Source: Pseudomonadota bacterium (lineage in GTDB: Bacteria > Pseudomonadota > Gammaproteobacteria > Burkholderiales > Burkholderiaceae_C). From it: DNA of 37,780 bases. The notes below the pieces were generated by a model that saw nothing but the letters and a program-made list of their open reading frames with translations, was not told where the DNA came from and did no database searches. The stretch lies in NCBI GenBank assembly GCA_020161145.1, contig JAIUPQ010000009.1:1-37780 (forward strand). The letters run 5' to 3'. Positions 25,786 to 33,618 of the stretch are shown in pieces; within the stretch, counting starts at the first letter, position 1, and each line of letters begins with the position of its first letter. A program made the translations under genes and the position numbers.

Positions 25786-26168
25786 GGTGGCAGGAGGCTG
25801 CGTCCGGGCAAGCCCTCCCGCCAAGCGGGGGGTGTTTGGGTATCGGCCCAGTATTCGATCAGCCCCGTGATGTGCCCGTCCGTGACGGTAAAAAAGCTGG
25901 TGGCGTAAAAGGACTGACCTGCCTGGTCCACGCGCACCAGCGTCAACGCGCGGCCGTCGGGCAGTGGCTGGGCGTCCAACAGATGGATGGTCCAGCCCTC
26001 GGGGTAGACGGCATTGACGTGGACGATGGCCTCGGCGCCGGTGTAGCGCTCGCACGTGGCTGGCCAGTCGCAGATGGCGTCGGGGGCGAACAGCTCACGC
26101 GCCTCGCGCCAGCGGCGGGCCTGGTACAGAGCCCAGAGTTGTTGGGCGATGGTGAGGGCGGGGGTCAT
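25782..26168 (-). CDS. SnoaL/NTF2-like protein
   Basis: This 128-aa protein has a predicted cone-shaped NTF2/SnoaL fold. An N-terminal helix pair (TIAQQLWALYQARRWREARE) is followed by FAPDAICDWPATCERYTGAE and the closing strands YATSFFTVTDGHITGLIEYW. Members bind small hydrophobic ligands or act as isomerases and hydrolases. No catalytic set can be assigned with confidence. It is translationally coupled to recX by an ATGA overlap and sits 86 nt after recA, so it may be expressed with the SOS genes. Whether it has a role there is unknown. Confidence 0.8.
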   Translation of the reverse strand: MTPALTIAQQLWALYQARRWREARELFAPDAICDWPATCERYTGAEAIVHVNAVYPEGWTIHLLDAQPLPDGRALTLVRVDQAGQSFYATSFFTVTDGHITGLIEYWADTQTPPAWREGLPGRSLLPP

Positions 26169-26254
26169 TGGGTTTGTGACATGGGATGACGATTTGGGCT
26201 GCGGCCTTCACGTCGGCTCTGCCGCCATGAGCCTGCGCCGAAACAAGGTGTGGG

Positions 26255-27301
26255 TTACTCCGATGCCACCGTTTCTTGCAGCAGCGGCACGCCGAGCGCC
26301 TCGCGCACCTTGTTCTCAATCTCCCGGGCGAGATCGGGGTTTTCTTTGAGGAACTCGCGCGAGTTGTCCTTGCCCTGGCCGATTTTTTCGCCCTGGTACG
26401 AATACCAGGCACCGGCCTTGTCCACGATCTTGGCCGCCACGCCCAGGTCGATGATTTCGCCCTCGCGGCTGGTGCCCTCGCCATAGAGGATGTCGAACAC
26501 GGCCTCCTTGAACGGCGGGCTGACCTTGTTCTTGACCACTTTGACGCGGGTCTCGTTGCCGATGATTTCGTCGCCCTTCTTGATGGAGCCGATGCGGCGG
26601 ATGTCCAGCCGCACCGAGGCGTAGAACTTCAGCGCGTTGCCGCCGGTGGTGGTTTCGGGGCTGCCGAACATGACGCCGATCTTCATGCGGATCTGGTTGA
26701 TGAAGATGACGGTGCAGTTGCTTTTCTTGATGGTGGCGGTGAGCTTGCGCAGGGCCTGGCTCATCAGCCGCGCCTGCAGGCCGGGCAGTTGGTCACCCAT
26801 TTCGCCCTCGATTTCGGCCTTGGGCGTCAGCGCAGCCACCGAGTCGATCACGATCAGGTCGACGGCGCCCGAGCGCACCAGCGAATCGACGATCTCCAGC
26901 GCCTGCTCGCCGGTATCGGGCTGGCTGATCAGCAGGTCCTGCAGGTTGACGCCGAGCTTTTGCGCGTACTGCACGTCCAGCGCGTGTTCGGCGTCGATGA
27001 AGGCGGCGACGCCGGCGAGCTTTTGCATCTCGGCCACCACCTGCAGGGTCAGCGTGGTCTTGCCGCTGGACTCGGGACCATAGATTTCAATCACCCGGCC
27101 GCGCGGCAGGCCGCCCACGCCCAACGCCACGTCCAGGCCCAGCGACCCGGTGGAGACGACCTGGATGTCCTCGGCCACCTCGCCCTCGCCCAGGCGCATG
27201 ATGGAGCCCTTGCCGAACTGTTTTTCGATCTGCGCCAGCGCAGCGGCCAGGGCTTTGGCCTTGTCGGGGTTGAGGGCGGAGGCGGCGGTGGGAGCGTTCA
27301 T
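26255..27301 (-). CDS. recA: Recombinase RecA
   Basis: This 348-aa RecA catalyses strand exchange and triggers LexA self-cleavage. The Walker A motif GPESSGKT is at 75-82. Family segments include [32 protein letters not shown] (Walker B), the L1/L2 region from MSQALRKLT through [12 protein letters not shown] to [15 protein letters not shown], and the C-terminal domain. GAGGA lies 8 nt before the ATG. A LexA box is centred about 34 bp upstream. The gene is divergent from a MarR-type regulator with a 105-bp gap. Confidence 0.98.
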   Translation of the reverse strand: MNAPTAASALNPDKAKALAAALAQIEKQFGKGSIMRLGEGEVAEDIQVVSTGSLGLDVALGVGGLPRGRVIEIYGPESSGKTTLTLQVVAEMQKLAGVAAFIDAEHALDVQYAQKLGVNLQDLLISQPDTGEQALEIVDSLVRSGAVDLIVIDSVAALTPKAEIEGEMGDQLPGLQARLMSQALRKLTATIKKSNCTVIFINQIRMKIGVMFGSPETTTGGNALKFYASVRLDIRRIGSIKKGDEIIGNETRVKVVKNKVSPPFKEAVFDILYGEGTSREGEIIDLGVAAKIVDKAGAWYSYQGEKIGQGKDNSREFLKENPDLAREIENKVREALGVPLLQETVASE

Positions 27302-27326
27302 GACAAAAATCCTCGGGTTTGGATAA

Positions 27327-27342
27327 CTGGATACTTGAACAG
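27327..27342 (-). promoter_or_regulatory. LexA (SOS) box of recA
   Basis: Read toward recA, CTGTTCAAGTATCCAG has the CTG-N10-CAG form of the proteobacterial SOS box (11 of 16 positions match CTGTATATATATACAG). It lies 26 nt upstream of the recA start codon, where LexA would block the promoter. This is the expected control for recA. Confidence 0.8.
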
Positions 27343-27382
27343 TAGTTTAGAGGGGGGTCAAAACGGAATCCATCGCAATTTG

Positions 27383-27397
27383 GTCAGTTTGACTGAC
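27383..27397. promoter_or_regulatory. Likely MarR operator
   Basis: GTCAGTTTGACTGAC is a perfect 6-bp inverted repeat around TTG, ending 9 nt before the ATG of the MarR-family gene. MarR proteins typically repress their own genes from such short palindromes. It is 41 bp from the LexA box, so both regulators could act in the same short divergent region. Confidence 0.6.
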
Positions 27398-27406
27398 AAT
27401 CAAAGC

Positions 27407-27892
27407 ATGGATCCTGCTCTGAACGACGGCTGGCGTCAGACCCATCTGGGCCGGCTGCTGGGCCACGCGATGCGCCGCTTTGATGCCCGCGTGCTGCACC
27501 TGATGGCCAAAAGCCCGCAGGCGCCGCTGGCCCTGGCCAACCTGGCGGCACGCGAGCAGGTCAGCGCCGCCCACATCCACATCACCCGCCATCTGCGTCT
27601 GGCTGGCGATCGGCTGACCGACCTGGCCGCGCGCGCCGGCATGAGCAAGCAGGCCATGGCCGACTTGGTGGACCAGTGCGCGGCCTGGGGACTGGTCGGC
27701 CGCGAGCCCGACCCGCGCGATGCACGCGCGCGCCTGATCCGCTTCACGCCCATGGGGCTGGACTGGTTGGCGGCGTTTCACGCGGCCGTGGCGCAGGCCG
27801 AGACAGAGTTCCGCGATGAGGTGGGGGCCGACGTGGCCACCGTGGTGGCGCTGGGCCTGGAGGCTTACGCGGGCGGGTTGGCCACGGCTTGA
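27407..27892 (+). CDS. MarR-family transcriptional regulator
   Basis: This 161-aa protein has a winged helix-turn-helix of the MarR type. RLTDLAARAGMSKQAMADLV (about 66-85) is the recognition region, and the wing contains EPDPRDARARLIRFTPMG (the family's D-x-R-D-x-R core). The C-terminal helices form the dimer interface. The N-terminal third, including a LANLAAREQVSAAHIHITRH stretch, is slightly unusual for the family. I chose the ATG at 27407, just after a palindrome likely to be its operator. The ligand and targets are unknown; MarR members often sense phenolics or oxidants. Confidence 0.85.
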   Translation: MDPALNDGWRQTHLGRLLGHAMRRFDARVLHLMAKSPQAPLALANLAAREQVSAAHIHITRHLRLAGDRLTDLAARAGMSKQAMADLVDQCAAWGLVGREPDPRDARARLIRFTPMGLDWLAAFHAAVAQAETEFRDEVGADVATVVALGLEAYAGGLATA

Positions 27893-27911
27893 GGCCGTTG
27901 CCAGCGCCCGT

Positions 27912-28358
27912 TCATTCGGCGGGAATGTCCGGCTCCACCAGCAGCGCCAGTTGCGCCAGCGACTCCTGCCAGCCCAGGTGGCACATCTCGGCCGGAATCA
28001 TGTCGGGGATGCCGGCCTGCTCGATCTGGATCTCGGTGCCGCAGACCACCGGGCGCAGCCGAACGGTGGTCACCATCTGGCCGGGCAGGTTGGGGTCGTC
28101 GAACACGTCGCTGTAGCGCAGCAATTCGCCCGGCACCAGCTCAAGGTACTGGCCGCCGAAGCTGTGCGACTGGCCTTTGCTGAAGTTGGTGAAGCTGGCC
28201 CGAAAGCGCCCGCCCACCCGCGCATCCAACTCATGGACGGTGCAGGTGAAGCCATAGGGTGGCAGCCATTTGGCCTGGGCGGCGGGGTCGAGAAAGGCGC
28301 GGTAGATGCGCTCGGGCGGCGCGCGCAGCACGCGGTGGAGGTGAACGGTGGACGGCAT
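27912..28358 (-). CDS. SRPBCC (AHSA1-like) family protein
   Basis: This 148-aa START/Bet v1-like fold protein of the AHSA1 group opens with the typical VHLHRVLRAPPERIYRAFLD, followed by KWLPPYGFTCTVHELDARVGG and the ELLRYSDVFDDPN strand. The C-terminal helix is MCHLGWQESLAQLALLVE. Such proteins bind hydrophobic small molecules; exact roles are mostly unknown. The ATG at 28358 has GAGGAG about 8 nt upstream. It is convergent with the MarR gene (19-nt gap) and divergent from the tautomerase gene. Confidence 0.87.
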   Translation of the reverse strand: MPSTVHLHRVLRAPPERIYRAFLDPAAQAKWLPPYGFTCTVHELDARVGGRFRASFTNFSKGQSHSFGGQYLELVPGELLRYSDVFDDPNLPGQMVTTVRLRPVVCGTEIQIEQAGIPDMIPAEMCHLGWQESLAQLALLVEPDIPAE

Positions 28359-28470
28359 CAGAAGGCTCCTCGGGTGGTTGGGCGACACGGTAGTCGAGTG
28401 GCGTGGCGATGCAAAGGCCTCGGCGCACAATCCGATGGCGGCGCCCATGGCGGGCGCGGGAGAGCCGGCC

Positions 28471-28827
28471 ATGCCGATTCTGACCCTGACCTGCGTGGGT
28501 GACGTCCCCGAGGGCGCGGCCCAGCGGCTGTCGGACCGGCTGGGTACGTACTGGCGAACCGAGCCGGGCCGTGTCTGGGTGCGGCTCTTGCGCCTCGCAC
28601 CCGAGGACTATGCCGAAAACGATGTGCTGCCCCTCCCCGGCAAGTGGCCGGTGTTCGTCCAGGTGCTGCACCGCGAGCCCCCCACGGGCGATGCGCTGGC
28701 CGCTGAGGCCTGCGCCCTGACCCTTGTCGTGGCCGAGGTGCTGGCGCGACCGGCCGAGCGCGTGCACGTGAGCTACGACCCTGCGGCGCGGGGGCGTCAG
28801 TGGTTTGGTGGTGTCGCGGTGCGGTAA
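28471..28827 (+). CDS. Tautomerase-superfamily protein
   Basis: This 118-aa protein starts MPILTLTCVGDVPEG. Removal of Met would expose Pro-1, the catalytic base of 4-oxalocrotonate-tautomerase/MIF-like enzymes, and a beta-alpha-beta pattern follows. VFVQVLHREPP and the second half (LTLVVAEVLARPAERVHVSY) fit a pair of tautomerase repeats, the length of CHMI or MIF-type monomers. The start at 28471 is chosen because it gives the N-terminal proline; the frame is open upstream. The substrate is unknown. Confidence 0.7.
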   Translation: MPILTLTCVGDVPEGAAQRLSDRLGTYWRTEPGRVWVRLLRLAPEDYAENDVLPLPGKWPVFVQVLHREPPTGDALAAEACALTLVVAEVLARPAERVHVSYDPAARGRQWFGGVAVR

Positions 28828-28902
28828 GTCGGCGGCGAGGGCTGCTGGCTCTTGTTGACAATGCGCCCATCATCGACGTGACCGAGAGAAATGGGACCGT
28901 GT

Positions 28903-29382
28903 ATGGCAACCGATCAACCCGCGTGGCGACGCATCGCCATGCGCGATGCTTTCCAGTGGTTGAGTTACCTGCAATACCCGGCCATGCTGGTGGCGCTGGG
29001 CTATGTGTGCAAATCGATGCTGGCGATGCCGGCCCTGCGCCAGACGGGCTGGGCGCCCCTTTTCGACGACTGGAACTACGCCATGCTCTACATGGGCGTC
29101 GGCGTGGGTCTGTCGTCCTTGCAAGACCCGACCAAGACCCAGAACGAGCTGTCGCGCAGGGTCTGGCAAGACCCGCGCAAAGGCCGCTGGATGCTGGTGG
29201 TGCTGGCGGCCTATGCGCTGGGCACCATGGCGCTTGGCCTGGTGGGTGCCTATCTGGCGGACAGCACCGCGCTCAACCAGCTTTCGCTGGGTCTGGTGGC
29301 CTTTGGCCTGGGCATGGTGGGCTTGCTGAAGACCGCCATCGACATGCGCGAGCATCATCGGCTGGATCGCCAGCGCCAGTGA
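28903..29382 (+). CDS. Unrecognised four-helix membrane protein
   Basis: This 159-aa protein has four hydrophobic segments (about 14-38, 50-68, 95-117 and 120-140), with a cytoplasmic loop rich in charges between helices 2 and 3 (QDPTKTQNELSRRVWQDPRK). I do not recognise the family. The start could be the ATG at 28891 (GAGAGAA just upstream) or that at 28903 (GGGA upstream); the latter gives a more usual N-terminus. A TTGACAAT element at 28855-28862 could be part of its promoter. Confidence 0.7.
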   Translation: MATDQPAWRRIAMRDAFQWLSYLQYPAMLVALGYVCKSMLAMPALRQTGWAPLFDDWNYAMLYMGVGVGLSSLQDPTKTQNELSRRVWQDPRKGRWMLVVLAAYALGTMALGLVGAYLADSTALNQLSLGLVAFGLGMVGLLKTAIDMREHHRLDRQRQ

Positions 29383-29442
29383 CGCGACGTTGCACCCCCG
29401 GCGGCGGCAGGCAGTGATCGGGCGGCGTGACCGTGCGGTGGT

Positions 29443-29805
29443 TCAGGGGCGAGGACCGCTGGCCGGCAGCGGGCGATAGAGAACCGGCTTTTCAGCAGGA
29501 GCGGGTCTGGATGCGGCCAGGGCCACAGGTTTGGCGGCCTTGGCCTGGGCTCGCACCACCTTGGCGGCCTCCCGTTCCCGCGCATGGCGCTCGGTTCGCA
29601 GCGCCTCGGCCCGGCGCGCCTCTGCGCGAGCAGCCACTTCGGCCGCCTTGCGGTCGGCGGCGCTGCGGCTGTCGTCTGCCTCTATCACCTGGCCGGGTTG
29701 ACTGGCTGGGCAGGGCGTGTCCTGATAGTTGGTGCCGCACCGGTAGACGGTGCCGGCCTGGGCGCTGGCGGCCAATAGCCACAGGCCGAGCAGGTGCGGC
29801 TTCAT
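29443..29805 (-). CDS. DUF4124-type exported small protein
   Basis: This 120-aa protein has a signal peptide ([17 protein letters not shown]), then a short DUF4124-like domain ([19 protein letters not shown], two cysteines). A long Ala/Glu/Arg-rich helical stretch (about 48-92, likely coiled coil) and a proline-rich end follow. The function of the family is unknown; it is common in Burkholderiales periplasmic proteins. Its ATG overlaps the pth stop (ATGA), so it is translated with peptidyl-tRNA hydrolase. Confidence 0.8.
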   Translation of the reverse strand: MKPHLLGLWLLAASAQAGTVYRCGTNYQDTPCPASQPGQVIEADDSRSAADRKAAEVAARAEARRAEALRTERHAREREAAKVVRAQAKAAKPVALAASRPAPAEKPVLYRPLPASGPRP

Positions 29806-30395
29806 GGAGCCGGCGCCGGTTTGGCCGGCTTGCCGTGCAGTCGGGTCTGCGCGGCCACCATGTCGCCGGCCAGCAGCAGGTCAAGCTGGGCCAGCGCGTC
29901 GTCCACATTGCCTTCGATGGCGTCGCGGTCAGTGGCCGAGGGCTTGGCCAGCACATAGCCCACCACGGCCTCGCGATGGCCGGGGTGGCCGATGCCGATG
30001 CGCAGGCGCCAGAAGTTGGCGCTGCCCAGCTGGGCCTGGATGTCCTTGAGGCCGTTGTGGCCGCCGTTGCCGCCGCCTTGCTTGAGCTTCATCTGGCCCG
30101 GGGGGAGGTCCAGCTCGTCGTGCACGACCAGGATCTCTTCCGGCGCGATCTTGAAAAAGCGCGCCAGCGGGGCCACCGCCTTGCCCGAGAGGTTCATATA
30201 GGTCATGGGCTGAATCAGCCAGCGCGCCTCGCCCTGGTGGTTCACGCGCGCCACCAGACCGTGGTAGCTGCGGTCGGCCGACAGCAGGGCGTTGAGGCGC
30301 CGCGCGGCGCCCTCCAGCCACCAAAAGCCCACGTTGTGGCGGGTGGCGGCGTATTCAGGGCCTGGGTTGCCCAAGCCGACCAGCAAGCGAATCAT
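29802..30395 (-). CDS. pth: Peptidyl-tRNA hydrolase
   Basis: This 197-aa enzyme frees tRNA from prematurely released peptidyl-tRNA. The catalytic H20 lies in ATRHNVGF, N10 in [11 protein letters not shown]68 in PMTYMNLSG and D93 in [24 protein letters not shown] and RIGIGHPG complete the family pattern. An AATAAT element (30403-30408) ends 7 nt before the ATG and overlaps the argP-like stop codon. There is no Shine-Dalgarno, which suggests a very short leader. Confidence 0.96.
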   Translation of the reverse strand: MIRLLVGLGNPGPEYAATRHNVGFWWLEGAARRLNALLSADRSYHGLVARVNHQGEARWLIQPMTYMNLSGKAVAPLARFFKIAPEEILVVHDELDLPPGQMKLKQGGGNGGHNGLKDIQAQLGSANFWRLRIGIGHPGHREAVVGYVLAKPSATDRDAIEGNVDDALAQLDLLLAGDMVAAQTRLHGKPAKPAPAP

Positions 30396-30402
30396 GGCCG
30401 GA

Positions 30403-30408
30403 ATTATT
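30403..30408 (-). promoter_or_regulatory. -10-like AATAAT close to the pth start
   Basis: On the minus strand AATAAT lies 7 nt before the pth ATG and overlaps the stop of the upstream regulator gene. Transcription from it would begin at or next to the start codon. No -35 hexamer is clear. Confidence 0.4.
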
Positions 30409-31345
30409 GAGGCTGGCGCAGCACCCGGCGTGCGCCTTCGATCACGGCCTGGCCGATTTCATCCACCAGGCCCAGGTGGCGAGGTGGGGTGGATGCGCTG
30501 TCGTGGGCGCCCAGTTTCCACTGATGCCAATGCAGGGCCACGTCGAGCGTGACGTCGGGCAGCAAGGCCACCAGGTCGCCGCTGGCGATCAGCGGGGCGG
30601 CCAGCAACTCGGGCAGCACGGCCACGCCCCAGCCCATGGCGGCGGCGCGGGCGCCGGCCTCGCTGCTGGGCACACAGCGCTCCTGCAGCCTGGGGGCGGT
30701 CACGCCGAACGCCTGGGCTACCCACTGCGCCTGCATGTCGTCCTTGCGGTTGAAGACCAGAAACGGGGCCTGCGCGAAGGTGCTGCGCGAGAGGCCACCG
30801 GGCAGCGCACGGGCCATGAAAGCCGGGGCTGCCACGGCGCCATAGCGCATCTGCCCCAGCGGCTGGCACAGCGCCCCCTGCAGGGGCTGTGCCACCGAGC
30901 TGACGCAGCCCAGCACCTCGCCGCGGCGCAGCCAGTCGTGGGTGAAGTCCTGGTCATCGACGATGAATTCCAGCCCGTGACCCTGGCCCAGGCTGCGCTG
31001 CACCAGGGTATCCAGCGCCGGCAGCACCCAGGTGGCCAGGCTGTCGGCGTTGACGGCGATGGGCAGGCGCAGGGCGCGTGTCAGCGTGGCGCCCAGTTCA
31101 CGCGCGGCTTCGGCGCGCAGCGCCTGCATCTGATGGGCGTAGCGCAGCAACACCATGCCCGGCTCGGTCATGCGCAGCGGCCGGGCGCGCACCACCAGCG
31201 GGTGGCCCACCAGGGTCTCCAGCCCGCGCAGGCGCTGCGACACGGCCGACTGGGTGATGGACAGCCGCTGCGCGGCGCGCTCGAAGCTGCCGGTGTCGGC
31301 CAGGGCAGCCAGGCAATCCAGTCCGGCGGGGTCCAGCGTGTGCAT
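30404..31345 (-). CDS. LysR-family regulator, ArgP (IciA) type
   Basis: This 313-aa LysR regulator has the N-terminal helix-turn-helix [20 protein letters not shown] and a C-terminal periplasmic-binding-like effector domain. The opening [19 protein letters not shown] and the [14 protein letters not shown] run are typical of ArgP, which senses lysine and arginine and in many bacteria activates a LysE/ArgO exporter. Here the divergent neighbour is alanine dehydrogenase instead. A T-N11-A palindrome lies 8 nt before its ATG. The start at 31345 matches the family N-terminus. Confidence 0.85.
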   Translation of the reverse strand: MHTLDPAGLDCLAALADTGSFERAAQRLSITQSAVSQRLRGLETLVGHPLVVRARPLRMTEPGMVLLRYAHQMQALRAEAARELGATLTRALRLPIAVNADSLATWVLPALDTLVQRSLGQGHGLEFIVDDQDFTHDWLRRGEVLGCVSSVAQPLQGALCQPLGQMRYGAVAAPAFMARALPGGLSRSTFAQAPFLVFNRKDDMQAQWVAQAFGVTAPRLQERCVPSSEAGARAAAMGWGVAVLPELLAAPLIASGDLVALLPDVTLDVALHWHQWKLGAHDSASTPPRHLGLVDEIGQAVIEGARRVLRQPQ

Positions 31346-31353
31346 CAGGCATT

Positions 31354-31368
31354 ATTAGCTGGCCTAAT
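31354..31368. promoter_or_regulatory. LysR-type operator between argP-like gene and ald
   Basis: ATTAGCTGGCCTAAT has 5-bp inverted arms around CTGGC and contains the T-N11-A pattern (T31355, A31367) of LysR binding sites. It is next to the argP-like start and about 90 bp from ald, so it may serve autoregulation, ald control or both. Confidence 0.6.
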
Positions 31369-31458
31369 GGCGCCACAAAGTTTTCAATGCCTCTTGAAAG
31401 GTGGCGAGGCAAGGCCCAACATCGCGGCCCATCCCAAACGCTGATATGGAGACACAGT

Positions 31459-32571
31459 ATGCGCATCGGTTGCCCCAAAGAAATCAAGAACCATGAATAC
31501 CGGGTGGGCCTGACGCCCGCCAGCGTGCGCGAGTTCACCTCGCGCGGTCACGAGGTGCTGGTGCAGACCGGCGCGGGCGCCGGGGTGGGCTTCGACGATG
31601 CCCACTACACGGCGGCCGGTGCCAGCATCGCCAAGGATGCGGCCGAGGTGTTTGCCAAGGCCGACATGATCGTCAAGGTCAAGGAGCCGCAGCCGGTGGA
31701 ATGCGCGATGCTGCGCGAAGGCCAGATCCTCTACACCTACCTGCACCTGGCGCCGGACCCCGAGCAGACCGCTGCGCTGGTCAAGAGCGGTGCCGTCTGC
31801 ATTGCCTACGAAACCATCACCGGCCCGGGCGGCGGGCTGCCGCTGCTGGCCCCCATGAGCGAGGTGGCCGGCCGCATGTCCATCCAGGCCGGTGCCGCGC
31901 ACCTGGAGAAATCCAAGGGCGGCATGGGCGTGCTGCTGGGCGGCGTGCCGGGCGTGGAGCCGGCGCATGTGCTGATCATCGGTGCCGGTGTGGTGGGCAC
32001 CCACGCCATGCAGATGGCCGTGGGCATGGGCGCCCGCGTGACGGTGCTGGACAAGAACGTCGACCGCCTGCGCCACCTGGACCTGATCTACGGCAACCGC
32101 ATCAAGACGCTGTACTCCACCGCCCAGGCGCTGGAAGAGAAGGTGCTGGAGAGCGACCTGGTGATCGGCGGCGTGCTGATCCCCGGCGCGGCGGCCCCCA
32201 AGCTGGTGACCAAGTCCATGGTGCGCTGCATGAAAAAGGGTGCGGTGATGGTGGACGTGGCCATCGACCAGGGTGGCTGCTTCGAGACCTCGCACGCCAC
32301 CACGCACGCAGAGCCGACCTTCGTGGTGGACGGCGTGGTGCACTACTGCGTGGCCAACATGCCCGGTGCCGTGGCCCGCACCTCGACCTTCGCGCTGAAC
32401 AACGCCACCATCGGCCATGGCGTGGCCCTGGCCGAGCTGGGCTGGAAGGCCGCGCTCAAGGCCAACCCCTATCTGAAGGAAGGCCTCAACGTGGCACTGG
32501 GCAAGGTGACCTATGAGGCCGTGGCGCGCGACCTGGGCTACACCTACGTGAACGCCGACACGCTGCTGTAA
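31459..32571 (+). CDS. ald: Alanine dehydrogenase
   Basis: This 370-aa NAD-dependent enzyme deaminates L-alanine to pyruvate and ammonia, and runs in reverse. The N-terminal [20 protein letters not shown] is diagnostic. Catalytic K75 lies in VKVKEPQP and H96 in YTYLHLAPD. The Rossmann dinucleotide site is [19 protein letters not shown] (about 173-191), and the catalytic Asp lies in [19 protein letters not shown] lies 6 nt before the ATG at 31459. The strong hairpin at 32597-32620 follows the gene. Confidence 0.97.
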   Translation: MRIGCPKEIKNHEYRVGLTPASVREFTSRGHEVLVQTGAGAGVGFDDAHYTAAGASIAKDAAEVFAKADMIVKVKEPQPVECAMLREGQILYTYLHLAPDPEQTAALVKSGAVCIAYETITGPGGGLPLLAPMSEVAGRMSIQAGAAHLEKSKGGMGVLLGGVPGVEPAHVLIIGAGVVGTHAMQMAVGMGARVTVLDKNVDRLRHLDLIYGNRIKTLYSTAQALEEKVLESDLVIGGVLIPGAAAPKLVTKSMVRCMKKGAVMVDVAIDQGGCFETSHATTHAEPTFVVDGVVHYCVANMPGAVARTSTFALNNATIGHGVALAELGWKAALKANPYLKEGLNVALGKVTYEAVARDLGYTYVNADTLL

Positions 32572-32596
32572 GTCGCGGACCCGGGTTCACCCACCT

Positions 32597-32620
32597 CACG
32601 CCAGCCACCCGGCTGGCGTG
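32597..32620 (+). terminator. Rho-independent terminator of ald
   Basis: CACGCCAGCC and GGCTGGCGTG form a perfect 10-bp GC-rich stem with a 4-nt loop, followed by TTTCATTT, 25 nt after the ald stop. It lies just past the convergent oxyR stop and may help end that transcript, though the U-tract is on the ald side. Confidence 0.8.
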
Positions 32621-32622
32621 TT

Positions 32623-33549
32623 TCATTTGGGCGTGGCCCAGCTGATGCCGTGGAGCTTGAGCGACACCACGGCGTTGCGCAGCGCGGCGATGGCCTCGTA
32701 GCGGGTGAAGCTGCGCCGCCACACCAGCACCACGCGCCGCGAGGGGGCGGGCGGGGTGAACGGGATGTAGACCACATGGGGGTCGGCCGCCGCCGGGATG
32801 GACAGCTGTGGCACCACCGTGACGCCCATGCCCGAGGCCACCATGTGCTTGATGGTCTCCAGCGACGAGCCCTCGAAGCCGTGCCGGGGGCCGTCGCCAT
32901 CGCCGCCAAAGCGGGCGAACTCGGGGCATACGTCCAGCACCTGATCGCGAAAGCAGTGACCGTGACCCAGCAGCAGCATGGTCTCGCGCTTGAGCTGCTC
33001 GGCGCTGATGGATGACTCTTTGGCGAGCCGGTGGGTGCGCGGCAGGGCGATCTGGAAGGGCTCGTCGTAGAGCGGCGCCACCGCCAGGCCGGCGTCGGGG
33101 AAGGGCTCGGCCAGGATGGCGCAGTCGATCTCGCCGTGGCGCAGCATCTCCAGCAGCGCGACGGTGAAGTTCTCCTGTAGCACCAGCGGCATTTGCGGCG
33201 TGCGGGCAATGATCTGACGCACCAGCTTGGGCAGCAGATAGGGGCCTATGGTGTAGATGACCCCCAGCGTCAGTGGCCCCGCCAGCGGATCCTGCGCGCG
33301 CTGCGCCAGCGCCTTGATGCCCTGCACCTGCTCCAGCACCTGCTGGGCCTCGCGGGCCACGGCCTCGCCCAGCGGTGTGGGCGAGACATCGCCGCTGCCA
33401 CGCTCGAACAGCTTGCCGCCCAGTTCGTCCTCCAGTTTTTTGACGGCCACCGACAGCGTGGGCTGGGCCACGTGGCAGGCTTGTGCGGCGCGGCCGAAAT
33501 GGCGTTCGCGCGCCACGGCCACCACGTATCGGAGTTCGGTCAGCGTCAT
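32623..33549 (-). CDS. oxyR: Hydrogen-peroxide-sensing regulator OxyR
   Basis: This 308-aa LysR regulator is activated by a disulfide. The two redox cysteines fall at C199 and C208 (GHGHCFRDQVLDVCPEF), the same numbers as in E. coli OxyR. The N-terminus MTLTELRYVVAVARERHFGRAA is typical. The ATG at 33549 is the family start; the open frame extends 11 codons up. There is no Shine-Dalgarno, and GACAAT ends 8 nt before the ATG. The terminator of the metallopeptidase gene lies only 21 nt upstream. In many Burkholderiales oxyR is next to recG; here the peptidase region separates them. Confidence 0.94.
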   Translation of the reverse strand: MTLTELRYVVAVARERHFGRAAQACHVAQPTLSVAVKKLEDELGGKLFERGSGDVSPTPLGEAVAREAQQVLEQVQGIKALAQRAQDPLAGPLTLGVIYTIGPYLLPKLVRQIIARTPQMPLVLQENFTVALLEMLRHGEIDCAILAEPFPDAGLAVAPLYDEPFQIALPRTHRLAKESSISAEQLKRETMLLLGHGHCFRDQVLDVCPEFARFGGDGDGPRHGFEGSSLETIKHMVASGMGVTVVPQLSIPAAADPHVVYIPFTPPAPSRRVVLVWRRSFTRYEAIAALRNAVVSLKLHGISWATPK

Positions 33550-33557
33550 GGCCCACG

Positions 33558-33563
33558 ATTGTC
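33558..33563 (-). promoter_or_regulatory. -10-like GACAAT close to the oxyR start
   Basis: On the minus strand GACAAT ends 8 nt before the oxyR ATG. It sits between the M4 peptidase terminator and oxyR, so any oxyR promoter must use this short space and the terminator sequence itself. Confidence 0.4.
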
Positions 33564-33570
33564 CACCCAC

Positions 33571-33596
33571 AAAAAACGGCACCCGCAGGCGCCGTT
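33571..33596 (-). terminator. Rho-independent terminator of the M4 peptidase gene
   Basis: On the minus strand AACGGCGCC and GGTGCCGTT pair over 9 bp (one G-U) around a TGCG loop and run into TTTTTT, 22 nt after the peptidase stop. The structure is clear. Confidence 0.85.
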
Positions 33597-33618
33597 CAGG
33601 GCAAGCGCAGGCTCGCGT

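Noticed and set aside
27302-27361. TTGACC as a recA -35 element
   Set aside because: No matching -10 hexamer at 16-18 bp spacing; only the LexA box is convincing.
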